From: Bog-756 sp963830165
Lineage (GTDB): Bacteria; Actinomycetota; Acidimicrobiia; Acidimicrobiales; RAAP-2
DNA: 64,000 bases
Direction: 5' to 3'
NCBI GenBank assembly: GCA_963830165.1
Contig: CAWHKZ010000007.1
Location: forward strand, 186,001 to 250,000
Shown here piece by piece: positions 33,949 to 42,276 of this stretch (its first letter is position 1; every line of letters starts with the position of its first letter). The notes under the pieces are model-generated. The model searched no databases. It had not been told where the DNA came from and saw only the letters and a list, made by a program, of their open reading frames with translations. Made by a program: the position numbers and the translations under genes.

Positions 33949-33997
33949 GAGCGTCACATGGGCCTACGGACCCCTGGGCAGTGCAAGGACGACGGAG

Positions 33998-34510
33998 TCA
34001 GCCTTGGACGAGCGGCTTGTCGAATAACAGAAGCTCCTCCTCGTCGGGAGCCTGAAAGATCGCGGCCCACTTCTCGAAATGGGCCCGGGTCATGGGCGAG
34101 GCGGTCCACTCGCCCGCCGAGGTGCGACGATCCGCCCGCTCGATCAACTCTTCCAGAGGCGCATCGAGGTAGTGCAGTTCGACCCCCACCCCCAACGCCC
34201 GCGCCCCGAGGCGCTTCTCGTCTCGTTCAACTCGGGCCCAGTGGCCCCACTCCAAGATCACGCTCTGACCGTGGGCGAGAAGTTCCCGGGTGAGAGCCCA
34301 CAACTGCCGTTCGAGACGGATTCGAAACTCGTCGTCCCACACGTCGGCTCCCAGTTGAGTCACCCAACCGTCCTTGTCCAGCCGGATGGCGGGGAGCTCG
34401 GTCGCGAGCTCACGAGCGAGAGTCGATTTTCCCGAAGCGGGGAGCCCGCAGATCAGCACGAGCCGGGTGCGGGTCCCAGCGACAGGATCCTCGGTCCGGT
34501 CAGAGGCCAC
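33998..34510 (-). CDS. P-loop kinase-like ATP-binding protein
   Basis: A 170-residue nucleotide-binding protein with Walker A GLPASGKST (residues ~21–29) and the short lid/base arrangement of the AAA_33 / zeta-toxin-like small kinases (IRLDKDGW, VILEWGHWARVERDEK, LHYLDAPLEELIERADRR). Such enzymes include chloramphenicol- and nucleoside-type kinases, but the substrate cannot be assigned. GTG 34510 gives the P-loop at the expected position. It precedes the left end of the 2,487-bp IS21 element. Confidence 0.75.
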   Translation of the reverse strand: MASDRTEDPVAGTRTRLVLICGLPASGKSTLARELATELPAIRLDKDGWVTQLGADVWDDEFRIRLERQLWALTRELLAHGQSVILEWGHWARVERDEKRLGARALGVGVELHYLDAPLEELIERADRRTSAGEWTASPMTRAHFEKWAAIFQAPDEEELLLFDKPLVQG

Positions 34511-34718
34511 CGGGAAATGCTACGGGAATCCGTGCCTGCCCCGATTTCCGCATCGATGGATCGATGCCCGGTGACCCACTGCGGCACGAGCAGGGCGGCG
34601 GCCCGAGTGGGGCAGTAGATTCGTCGCGACAGGAGTGTCACGCTGATCTCGATGTCCATGGCCAGATTTCAGTCCCCGCTTTTGGCCACGAGAAGTCCCC
34701 ACCCCTCAGGGCAGATGT

Positions 34719-35498
34719 TCAGTTCTTGGCCAGCGTAGATCGACCTCCGTTCTGACGTGCTTCCTTCATCCGGAATGACTCCCCGTCGGTGACCACGATC
34801 ACGCTGTGATGCAGCAGTCGGTCGAGCAGGCTGACCGCTGTGGTGTGTTCGGGGAGGAACTTGCCCCACTCCTCGAACGGCCAGTGGGAGCCGATGCCCA
34901 GCGACCGGCGTTCGTAGGCAGCGGCCACCAGTCGGAAGAACAGCTCGGCGCCGGTCGTGTCCATCGGAGCGAATCCGATTTCGTCGATGAGGATCAAGTC
35001 GGCCTTCAGGATCTGGGCGATCACCTTGCCCACCGAGTTGTCGGCGAGCGCCCGGTAGAGGGTCTCGACCAGCTCGGTGGCAGTGAAGTAGCGGACGCGA
35101 TTCCCCTCCACGACAGCTTGGTGGCCGAGGGCCACCAACAGGTGGCTTTTGCCGGTCCCGGCGGGTCCGACCAGACAGAGGTTCTCTGTGGCCCGGACCC
35201 ACTCGAGCCCCGCCAGGTAGTCGAACGTCGGACGGGGCACCGAGGAAGCGGCCACGTCGAATTCCTCGAGCGTCTTGGTCACCGGGAATGCAGCCACCTT
35301 CATCCGGGCCCGGGCGTTGGAGAGATCGCGGGAGGTGATCTCGGCTTCGACGAACACGCGGAGCAGCTCCTCGGGCTTCCACCGCTGGGTCTTGGCAGTG
35401 ACCAACAGTTCAGGCGCCAGAGTGCGCATGGCCGAGAGCCGCAGACGGCGCAGACCGGCCTCGATGTCGGCGGCCAGCGGTGGTGGCGTTGTGGTCAT
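34719..35498 (-). CDS. istB: IstB-type helper ATPase (copy 1)
   Basis: A 259-residue AAA+ protein. Walker A is GPAGTGKSH, Walker B LILIDEIGFAPMD, and the sensor region SHWPFEEW, all standard for IstB. The start overlaps the istA stop by four bases (ATGA-type). The protein is identical in the copy at 58148–58927. Confidence 0.93.
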   Translation of the reverse strand: MTTTPPPLAADIEAGLRRLRLSAMRTLAPELLVTAKTQRWKPEELLRVFVEAEITSRDLSNARARMKVAAFPVTKTLEEFDVAASSVPRPTFDYLAGLEWVRATENLCLVGPAGTGKSHLLVALGHQAVVEGNRVRYFTATELVETLYRALADNSVGKVIAQILKADLILIDEIGFAPMDTTGAELFFRLVAAAYERRSLGIGSHWPFEEWGKFLPEHTTAVSLLDRLLHHSVIVVTDGESFRMKEARQNGGRSTLAKN

Positions 35499-36955
35499 GA
35501 TGGACCCCCGATGGCGTAGTCCGACAGCGAGCGCACCGGCACGATCGGCAACTCGACGATGAGGGCCTCACCGGGTCGGGTGGGCCGGGGCACACCGGCA
35601 CCGGAGTGGAGGATGGAGACCACATCGGCCGACCGGAATCGGCCGAAGGCGACCGCCCGCTCGAGTGCGGCGAGCACCGGTTCCCTCCCGTGGATGGTCT
35701 CGAGTTGAGAGAGCTCGTCGATGTCACGGGCAAGCCCGGTCATCCCCTGGGCGGCCGCTCCCTTGATGAAGGCGTCAGCCACCGGTCCGAGGGCGCAGAA
35801 GTTCTTCTCGGCCGCGCTCTTGGGTCGGACGGCACGCTGGGGTGCGGGTCGCGCACCGCCGTAGTGGTCGTCGTCAATGGAGGTCTCACCAGGGGAAACG
35901 ACCAGGTGTTCGGCGACGATCTCGCCCAAGAACACCACCTGGATCACTCCGTCTTTGACCCGGAGGCTGACTTCACGGCCAATGTGCTCGTTCGGCACCG
36001 AGTAGCGGGCCGAGCCGAACCGGACACAGCTCAACTTGTCCACCTTGCGGGTGACGATCTTGCCGATTGCGGCCCGCAGGGACGGCAGGTCACTGAACAG
36101 CTCTCGCTCGGTTGCCAGTCGCTCGGCGGGGACGGCGTAGATCTCGGTGTGGACCGCAGCGTTCACTTCTGCGCACCAGGCGATCCCCTTGGCGTTGGCT
36201 TCTGCCAGGTCGGCGACCGACAGTGCTTCGGGGATCATCAGGTCGGACTTCACGTAGCCGACCAGGTTCTCCACTAACCCCTTGGACTCGGGGTCGGCAC
36301 CCTCGCAGAAGTCGGGCCGGAACCCGTAGTGGGTGGCGAAGCGCACGTAGGCCGGAGTGGGGATCACGAGGCCAGCGACCGTGCCGCCCTTCAGGCATCC
36401 CATGCGGTCGGTGAGTGCCTTGTTCGGCACACCGCCGATCCGTTCGAAGCACTCGGCCAGGGCCTCCATGGTGGCCTCGGCTCCGAGGTTGTCGGTGAAC
36501 CAGACGAAGCGGAACCGGCTCCAGGCGACGACCCCGCAGAAGACGAACAACGGGCCGATCTCTCCCCAGTCGAAGACCACCGTGTCACCCGGGGCCCACA
36601 CCCCTGGCCGTCTCCCGCGGTGGTTCTTCGACTTCCATTTGCTCTTCGCCTCGGCCACCAGCCGGCGGAAGTTGCGGGCTGAGCCTTTGTAGCCGGCGGC
36701 CACCGCCACCGGTAGTAGTCGCTTGGCCGTGATCCGGCCCTTGGTGCGCGCAACCGTCTCGGCGACGACGTCGGCCACCCCGTCGTAGTTATGGCGGACC
36801 TCGCCGGGGACGGGTCCGGCATCGGCACGCTTCGCCGCTTCGACCGAACGCTTCACGGTCTTCGGCGTAGTCCCGCAGATCTCGGCTGCGGCCCGGTAGG
36901 AGCCGACCTCTCGGTAGGCGGCATGCATGTCCATGTGTTCCCTCACTGATTTCAT
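35495..36955 (-). CDS. istA: IstA transposase (copy 1)
   Basis: A 486-residue DDE transposase. HTH near residue 15 (YREVGSYRAAAEICGTTPKTVKRSV); catalytic Asp in TVVFDWGEIG, Asp in KALTDRMGCL, Glu in GLVENLVGYVKSDL; C-terminal barrel CVRFGSARYSVPNEHIGREVSL. ATG 36955 was chosen because AAGGGA lies 7 nt upstream; a longer frame reaches 37006. It differs from copy 2 by Ile for Ser in ELP(I/S)VPV near the C terminus. Confidence 0.92.
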   Translation of the reverse strand: MKSVREHMDMHAAYREVGSYRAAAEICGTTPKTVKRSVEAAKRADAGPVPGEVRHNYDGVADVVAETVARTKGRITAKRLLPVAVAAGYKGSARNFRRLVAEAKSKWKSKNHRGRRPGVWAPGDTVVFDWGEIGPLFVFCGVVAWSRFRFVWFTDNLGAEATMEALAECFERIGGVPNKALTDRMGCLKGGTVAGLVIPTPAYVRFATHYGFRPDFCEGADPESKGLVENLVGYVKSDLMIPEALSVADLAEANAKGIAWCAEVNAAVHTEIYAVPAERLATERELFSDLPSLRAAIGKIVTRKVDKLSCVRFGSARYSVPNEHIGREVSLRVKDGVIQVVFLGEIVAEHLVVSPGETSIDDDHYGGARPAPQRAVRPKSAAEKNFCALGPVADAFIKGAAAQGMTGLARDIDELSQLETIHGREPVLAALERAVAFGRFRSADVVSILHSGAGVPRPTRPGEALIVELPIVPVRSLSDYAIGGPS

Positions 36956-37162
36956 AGAGCTGTCCCTTGGTCCGGTGCGGATGTTGGCTGCAACCGCAAC
37001 CGTCACCGGCCAAGGGGCGACTCAGGTGGATACGTCAGTGAGGGGTGGGGACTTCTCGTGGCCACAGGCGGGGACTTTCGTGGCCACCAGTGGGGACCTC
37101 AGATGGCCATAACCGGGGACTTTCTCGTGGCCACGGACATCTCGACCCGGGGAGGGACGGCC

Positions 37163-37834
37163 ATGGGTTCAGCTGCTTGGCTTGCCCGGCGCTCCCGGTT
37201 CGGGGCCGTGCGCAGTCCGTCCGGTCGACGATCACGTTGCGCGGTCTCCGCCGTCGCTGCGGTCCTCGTCTTGGCGGTGTCTCGGCCGGCACGATCGTCC
37301 CGCAACCGCCACCCGCCGGCGTGGCCTCGGCCACATCGGACTGGTCGGTGCTCCCCGGACCGTCCCCATCGGCGAACTTCACACTCCGAGACACGTCCTG
37401 CACCAGCTCGACCAACTGCACCTCCGTCGGGTATTCAGGTACGGGCGGCGTTACCGGCCTGATCGAATCGTGGAACGGAACGACCTGGTCGGTGGAGGTC
37501 GGCCCCCACCGGTGCCCGGCTCCGACGGCAACGAACTCGATGGGGTGGCCTGCCCGTCGGCAACGGACTGCGTGGCCGTCGGCTTCGCCTTGGTCCCGGT
37601 ACCGGACGACGAGACCGACGAGACCGTGATCGAGACCTGGGATGGCAGCACCTGGTCCGTTGTCCCGAGTCCCGATCCTGGCTACTCGAACAGCCTGAGC
37701 AGCGTGTCGTGTACGTCGACGACCGATTGCACGGCAGCCGGGACCTCGTCGCCCGAGTCCGGACAGCCCTCGCAGACGCTTGTCGAGTCGTGGAACGGAG
37801 TGGCTTGGTGTCGATCGTGGTCTCACCCGCCTGA
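37163..37834 (+). pseudogene. secreted WNG/SC-repeat protein, frameshifted and cut off from its promoter
   Basis: ATG 37163 follows a GGAGGG ribosome-binding site and opens a signal peptide (RRSRCAVSAVAAVLVLAV). The mature sequence, spread over three frames, carries the actinobacterial secreted repeat SCTSSTNCTSVGYSG ... LIESWNGTTWSV, GVACPSATDCVAVGF ... VIETWDGSTWSVVPSPDP and VSCTSTTDCTAAGTS ... LVESWNGVAW, ending SIVVSPA-stop at 37834. At least three single-base frame changes are needed (near 37275, 37500 and 37810). The IS21 element inserted just upstream separates it from its promoter, so real decay is plausible here. Confidence 0.7.
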
Positions 37835-38014
37835 TCGAGCCGTCACCTCGCCCGCCGCGTACCCGGCGGAAGTCGGCCGCACCCTGCGGGTGCTGCCGAC
37901 GCGGCCTCCCCGCCGTATGAAGCTACCGTGGCCTCCGCTGACATCCGGGACCGGCTGTGGTAGGCGATCGGGTGGAGTACACCGTGACGCCGAGCCGAAC
38001 CAAAGGGGAATTTC

Positions 38015-38836
38015 GTGGATGATCCGACTGTGACCGTGGCACCGAGCTGCTTCACCTCCGACGTGCTGGAGGGACAGGTGGCGGTGGTCACCGGGGGCGC
38101 CACCGGCATCGGCAAGGAGATCTGCCGGGTGCTCGGTGCCCATGGTGCCCGCATCACCATGGTCAGCCGCAAGCAGGACGTCCTCGAAGCCTCCGTCGAC
38201 GAGCTGGCGGCCGAGGGGATCGACGCGTCGTTCGGCGTGTGCGACGTCCGCGACGCGGACGCGGTGCGTTCGGTCGTCGACCGGGTGGTCGCCGACCGGG
38301 GCCGGCTCGACATCGTGGTCAACAACGCAGCGGGCAACTTTCCGGCGCCGATGTCGAAGATCTCGCCCAACGGCTTCAAGGCCATCGTCGACATCGATCT
38401 GCTGGGTACCTACAACGTGACCCGGGCCGCGTTCGACGCCTGGCTCCGCGACCACGGGGGATCCCTGGTGAACATCAGTGCACCCTTCGAGCAGCGGGGC
38501 GTCATCTTCCAGGCCCACGTCGCCGCGGCCAAGTCGGGCGTCGACTCGCTCACCCGAACGTGTGCCGTCGAGTGGGGCCCGTACGGCATACGGGCCAACG
38601 CCATCGCCCCGGGATCGATGAGCGGCACCGAGGGTGTCCGCCGGTTTTCCGAGGCCGTCCCCGCGAGTACCGACCGGCCGACCAATCCGCTGGGCATCCA
38701 CGGTCACGGTTCGGACGTCGCCTATCTGGCTCTGTTCCTGTGCAGTCCGGTGGCCCGGTTCGTGACCGGACAGGTCATCGCCGTCGACGGCGCCGGATCC
38801 ACGGACATGCTGCGGATGCAGGTGGGGCAGATCTGA
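38015..38836 (+). CDS. SDR-family oxidoreductase, 2,4-dienoyl-CoA reductase-like
   Basis: A 273-residue NAD(P)-dependent short-chain dehydrogenase. Cofactor loop TGGATGIG (residues ~27–34), NNAAGNF, and C-terminal IRANAIAPGSMSGTEGV. The active-site stretch reads HVAAAKSGVDSLTRTCAVEWGPYGIR: the lysine is present but the usual YxxxK tyrosine is replaced, exactly the pattern of peroxisomal-type 2,4-dienoyl-CoA reductases. A role in unsaturated fatty-acid beta-oxidation is therefore likely. GTG 38015 with AAAGGGGA upstream. Convergent with a carboxyltransferase gene. Confidence 0.8.
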   Translation: MDDPTVTVAPSCFTSDVLEGQVAVVTGGATGIGKEICRVLGAHGARITMVSRKQDVLEASVDELAAEGIDASFGVCDVRDADAVRSVVDRVVADRGRLDIVVNNAAGNFPAPMSKISPNGFKAIVDIDLLGTYNVTRAAFDAWLRDHGGSLVNISAPFEQRGVIFQAHVAAAKSGVDSLTRTCAVEWGPYGIRANAIAPGSMSGTEGVRRFSEAVPASTDRPTNPLGIHGHGSDVAYLALFLCSPVARFVTGQVIAVDGAGSTDMLRMQVGQI

Positions 38837-38842
38837 TCCGGC

Positions 38843-40345
38843 TCAGGGCAGGATGCCCCCCGGTCGGGGCCGGTGGGGGGCGGCGTCCCGTCCTCCGGCC
38901 AGGCTCAGGCCGGCGAGCAGGGCGTTGCGGAGCTGGCGGGGGTCGATCACCTCGTCGTAGGAGAGGCGGGCTCCGGCCCGGATCGATGCCTGGGCCTGTT
39001 CGGCGGCCACGCGGGCCCGCTCGTCGGCGTCCCCGATGGCGCTGGCGGACGAACCTGCCGGGAGCGCACCGAGGGTGACCGACGGGAAGGCCAGGGAGAT
39101 GGTCTGGCCGTCGAACGGATTCATGGCCATGACCGAGGAACCGAATCCGAAGGCCTTGCGCACGGTGACGTGCAGCTTCGGCACCCGCAGCCGATGCTGC
39201 ACGGCGAAGAGCCGGGCGGCGTGGCGGAGGATGCCCTGGCGCTCGGCCGAGGTCCCGGCCAGGACCCCGGGATTGTCGGCCAGGAAGACGCACGGCAGGC
39301 CGAACGAGTCGGCCACGTCGAGGAAGTGCGCCGCCTTGTCGGCCGCGTCGCAGTCGATGGTGCCGGCCAGCACACTCGGGTCGTTGGCCACGACGGCGAC
39401 GCTGTGCCCCCCGATGTGGGCGAGCGCGGTCACGATCGACCGTCCGAACCCGGGCTGTACGTCGAGCAGCTCGCCACCGTCGACCACCTCGGCCAGGACC
39501 GGTCGGATCGGGTAGGGCTGACGGGGGTCCGGCGGGATGAGCCCGAGGATGTCGGCGTCACGCCGGCCCCGGTCCGGCCCCTCCCGTCGGGGCGGGGGTT
39601 CCCACGCGTTGAGTGGGAAGTGGGCGAGGTAGCGGCGCGCCAGCTCGATCGCTTCGACGTCGTCGGCCACCACGTTGTGCACCACCCCGCCCGAGTCGAC
39701 CGCCACCGGCGGGCCGCCGAGCACCTCCTTGGTGACGTCCTCTCCGGTGGCCGACCGGACCAGGGGCGGCCCGGCGGCGAAGATCGACGCCGTCTCCGTC
39801 ATCGCCACGAAGTCGCACAGCGGGGCGGTGAGGGCGCCGTGGCCGGCCGAGGCCCCGAGCACCAGGCTGACCAGCGGAACCACCCCCGACAGCTCGGCCA
39901 GGCCCATCAGGTCGCCGGGCCGGCGCCCGCCGGCGGAGTCGGTCACCCGGTGTCCGGCGCCCTCGAGCATCATGACCAGCGGGACCCGCTCCTGGGCCGC
40001 GAGCTGGCACAGGCGGTACCGCTTGTCGGAGGCGCCGCTGCCGATCGACCCGCCCAGCACGGTCACGTCCTCGGCCCCGGCCAGCGCCGGGCGACCGCCG
40101 ATGCGGCCCGAGCCGGTGACCAGGGCATCGCCGGGGACGGACGGCTCCTCGGTGGATCCGACCAGGGTCCCGATCTCGAAGAAGGTGCCGGGATCGAACA
40201 GGGAGCTCAGGCGTTCTCGGGCGGTGAGCCGGCCCCGTTCGTGCTGGCGGACGAGTCGGGCCTCGCCTCCCATCGCGTAGGCGTCGGCCTTGCGACGGGC
40301 GATCTCGTCCAGGGCGGGTCCCCACCCGTGCAGCTCGTCGTCCAT
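38843..40345 (-). CDS. acyl-CoA carboxylase carboxyltransferase subunit
   Basis: A 500-residue biotin-dependent carboxyltransferase (propionyl-/methylcrotonyl-/geranyl-type beta subunit) with both crotonase-like halves: N-terminal KADAYAMGGEARLVRQHERGRLTARERLSSLFDPGTFFEIG, then LMMLEGAGHR-type oxyanion region (LVMMLEGAGHRVTDS) and GASAGHGA; C-terminal GIDCDAADKAAHFLD-like (TIDCDAADKAAHFL), FLADNPGVLAGTSAE, and FGFGSSVMAMNPFDGQ. The substrate acyl-CoA is not determined. ATG 40345 has GAGAGGAG 5–12 nt upstream. No biotin carboxylase gene is in the window. Confidence 0.86.
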   Translation of the reverse strand: MDDELHGWGPALDEIARRKADAYAMGGEARLVRQHERGRLTARERLSSLFDPGTFFEIGTLVGSTEEPSVPGDALVTGSGRIGGRPALAGAEDVTVLGGSIGSGASDKRYRLCQLAAQERVPLVMMLEGAGHRVTDSAGGRRPGDLMGLAELSGVVPLVSLVLGASAGHGALTAPLCDFVAMTETASIFAAGPPLVRSATGEDVTKEVLGGPPVAVDSGGVVHNVVADDVEAIELARRYLAHFPLNAWEPPPRREGPDRGRRDADILGLIPPDPRQPYPIRPVLAEVVDGGELLDVQPGFGRSIVTALAHIGGHSVAVVANDPSVLAGTIDCDAADKAAHFLDVADSFGLPCVFLADNPGVLAGTSAERQGILRHAARLFAVQHRLRVPKLHVTVRKAFGFGSSVMAMNPFDGQTISLAFPSVTLGALPAGSSASAIGDADERARVAAEQAQASIRAGARLSYDEVIDPRQLRNALLAGLSLAGGRDAAPHRPRPGGILP

Positions 40346-40717
40346 GACCACTCCTCTCGATCCGCACCTGTCGATCCGGCCGCCACCCGGTTTCGGTGCG
40401 CACGTATGATTGCCCATCCGCCGGCGTCGAGCTGACATGGAACTCGGGTGGGCAGGTTCCCGGTGGTCGGCGGGGGACCGTGATCCGGACCCGGGGGGGG
40501 CATCACCCCCCGTCGGAACGGGTTTTCATGGCGCCGGGATGCCATGGCGCCGGGATGTCAGCGCGCAAGATCCCGTCCCGGCTCGAACTTCCCGACAACC
40601 CGGCCACGGAGGTGCAGTAGTGGTCCGCTGTCCGCTGTGCGGTGTCCGCTGTGCGCGGCGACCTCCGCCGCCCCGGTCACCCGGGAACCGACCACGGGCG
40701 AGCCGCGGCGCCGGCGT
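40346..40717. other. spacer with a 16-bp tandem repeat and a weak att-like copy
   Basis: No supported gene. It contains CATGGCGCCGGGATG twice in tandem (about 40528–40558) and, at 40591–40617, a stretch resembling the 3' end of tRNA-Pro. Upstream is the promoter region of the carboxyltransferase gene. Confidence 0.45.
40591..40617 (+). repeat. degenerate attachment-site-like copy 4
   Basis: 24 of 27 bases match the tRNA-Pro 3' end and its flank (CCCG-CA-CCCG-CCACGGAGGTGCAG). Similarity continues weakly upstream into the T-arm with one gap. Given its decay it could be an older island boundary, or chance similarity; the shared CCACGGAGGTGCAG core argues for the former. Confidence 0.45.
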
Positions 40718-40876
40718 TCAGCGGCGGTCCGTCGAGCTTGCTGCGACCACGGCCTCGTCGCGCTCGTTCGGTTCGTCGAGGCCGTCGGTCCGGAGCCACA
40801 GTTCGATCGCCAACGCCATCGGCTCGAACGTCGAGCGGCGGTGTCGTCCGCTCGATTCCTTCCGTCTCGTCGTCAT
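40718..40876 (-). CDS. small hypothetical protein (52 aa)
   Basis: ATG 40876 has a strong ribosome-binding site (AAGGGGGAA, 2–10 nt upstream region) and opens 52 codons to TGA 40720–40718: MTTRRKESSGRHRRSTFEP, MALAIELWLRTDGLDEPNE and RDEAVVAASSTDRR. Basic N terminus, acidic C-terminal half. No family recognised; support is the SD spacing and plausible composition only. Confidence 0.4.
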   Translation of the reverse strand: MTTRRKESSGRHRRSTFEPMALAIELWLRTDGLDEPNERDEAVVAASSTDRR

Positions 40877-40989
40877 CGTTCCCCCTTGCCACTTCCACCC
40901 GTCGGCCAGCGGTAGTCACAAAACGGTAAACCCGCCCTGCCCGGATAGCGCGGATCCCGGACCGATCGGCGAACGACTGGCTCCCCGGA

Positions 40990-41367
40990 TCAGACCTCGT
41001 CCCGATACCTCGCCACCAGCTGCCGGGAGATCCCGAGGCGCTGTCCGAGCTCCCTGGCCGACATCCCCTCGGACAGCGCGAGGCGGATCATGTTCCCCCG
41101 TCCGACCCGTCGCGCCGCGTTCGTCTGCTCGATGGCCTCCGTCAGCTGTGGGATCACCCCCTCGGCGCCCTCGCGAGCCAGGATCGACCTCATGGACCCG
41201 CCCTGCTCCATGAGGTCGAGAGCGGTACGGAGCTCCTCCTGCATGTGCCGGCACGACTCGATCAGGTGCTCCAGCTGCAGGATCTCCTGCAGTGCACCGA
41301 TGGTCACCGCCTGCCTCGAGTCGTCTCGTGCGCTCACGGCACACCGCGTTCCTCGTCCGACGGACAT
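40990..41367 (-). CDS. helix-turn-helix protein with N-terminal helical region
   Basis: About 125 residues from ATG 41367 (GTG 41337 is an alternative). The N-terminal half is helical (ALQEILQLEHLIESCRHMQEELRTALDLMEQGG), then PQLTEAIEQTNAARRVGRGNMIRLALSEGMSARELGQRLGISRQLVARYRDEV forms a resolvase- or sigma-like HTH at the very C terminus. A second gene of the same design is at 54925. The helical half could dimerise. Target unknown. Confidence 0.6.
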   Translation of the reverse strand: MSVGRGTRCAVSARDDSRQAVTIGALQEILQLEHLIESCRHMQEELRTALDLMEQGGSMRSILAREGAEGVIPQLTEAIEQTNAARRVGRGNMIRLALSEGMSARELGQRLGISRQLVARYRDEV

Positions 41368-42006
41368 ACCGGCGGAGTGGGGGAGCCAAGCCGCCCGGCG
41401 TGGTCCCCGGCCCCGCATCCTCGGGGCTGACGGCTGGACCGTCAAGACCGCACCGCTAGGGCGCCGCCAGTGCGCCCTGCACCGAGTCGTGCAGGGAGCG
41501 AACGATCGTGGACGAGGAGCCGGACACCCGCACCGGCCCAGCGACTGGCTGGCGGGCTTCGGGCCGGCACCCGAGGGGATCCATGCATGGAACCTACCAG
41601 TCACACCCTTGTGTGCACTGGTGTTTCGAGGACGACCCGCCGCGGTCCGCCCCCGGTCGCGACACGACCCCGGGGGGAGTCCGGGGCCGGGTCGGGGGGC
41701 AGTGGGGGGCGAAGGCCGCCGGTGGCCTGCCCAGTCACCGGCGCGTCTTCGCTCCTACCCGTCCTGCCCCTTGTTCTTGAAGAGAGGTTGCGCCCGATCC
41801 ACAAGAACCGACCCAGTTCTACCAACCGCCCCGCGAACGGGACGTCACGGTTGGGCGAAGCCTGGGCGAACGTTGGGTGTCCTCCAGGTGACCGCACGCA
41901 CAGCCCGACGGTCGCCGGCCGCCGGCACGGTCCAGCAGAGCCCCGGAGGCCCGACCTCCGCTACTCTTCGACAGCACCCCGGGCTGCCGGGGCGGAAAGG
42001 GAATCC
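41368..42006. other. 639-bp region with no recognised gene
   Basis: Several frames are open on both strands because of the high G+C, but none has a convincing start, composition or family similarity. Two G-rich runs occur near 41670–41715. A good ribosome-binding site at its right end belongs to the small membrane protein at 42007. Confidence 0.4.
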
Positions 42007-42276
42007 ATGATCATCTGGGCAGTCATGGCCATTGTCCTGGTCGTCATCGTGGCCGGCGGCTTCGTCGGCCGTAGCCGGCGCAACGCCACGCGGGAGCAGA
42101 ACGTCCGCAACGCCAGCCACGCGACCTCCCACCACGGCAAGGGTGCCCACCACTCGCGGGGCGCGGCAGGGGCCACTGAGCCGGGCGGCGCCGAGCTCAG
42201 GTCGGCCGCAGGACCAGCAGTTCCTGGACGTTGTCGAACAGGATCTGCCGCCGGTCGACAGCATCGAACTCCTTGA
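42007..42276 (+). CDS. small membrane protein with His/Ser-rich tail
   Basis: 89 residues from ATG 42007, preceded by GGAAAGGGAA. Residues 2–21 (IIWAVMAIVLVVIVAGGFVG) form a single membrane helix, followed by a basic patch (RSRRNATREQN) and a His/Ala/Gly-rich tail (HATSHHGKGAHHSRGA). The last ~80 bp overlap the convergent amidohydrolase gene, so the true stop could be misjudged if there is an indel. No family known. Confidence 0.5.
   Translation: MIIWAVMAIVLVVIVAGGFVGRSRRNATREQNVRNASHATSHHGKGAHHSRGAAGATEPGGAELRSAAGPAVPGRCRTGSAAGRQHRTP

Larger units (their letters stand above)
34653..37139 (-). mobile_element. IS21 family element, copy 1 (2,487 bp)
   Basis: Ends read TGTCCATGGCCA...TGGCCACGGACA, with imperfect inverted repeats (TGTCC[A/G]TGGCCA plus AGTCCCCG) and internal GTGGCCAC/GGGGACT repeats at the right end. 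It is flanked by the 6-bp direct repeat TCTCGA (34647–34652 and 37140–37145), a clean target duplication. Contains istA and istB. The copy at 58082–60568 has the same length; I find two base differences in the part of istA I compared. The insertion lies 18 bp before the start codon of a secreted repeat protein gene (37163). Confidence 0.93.

Noticed and set aside
37045..37160. Short plus-strand peptide made of the IS21 terminal repeats (GTSRGHRRGLSW...)
   Set aside because: It is a translation of the IS right-end repeats, present identically in both copies, not a gene.
41640..41720. Possible RNA gene or G-quadruplex region
   Set aside because: G-runs exist but in this GC-rich context there is no conserved structure I can support.
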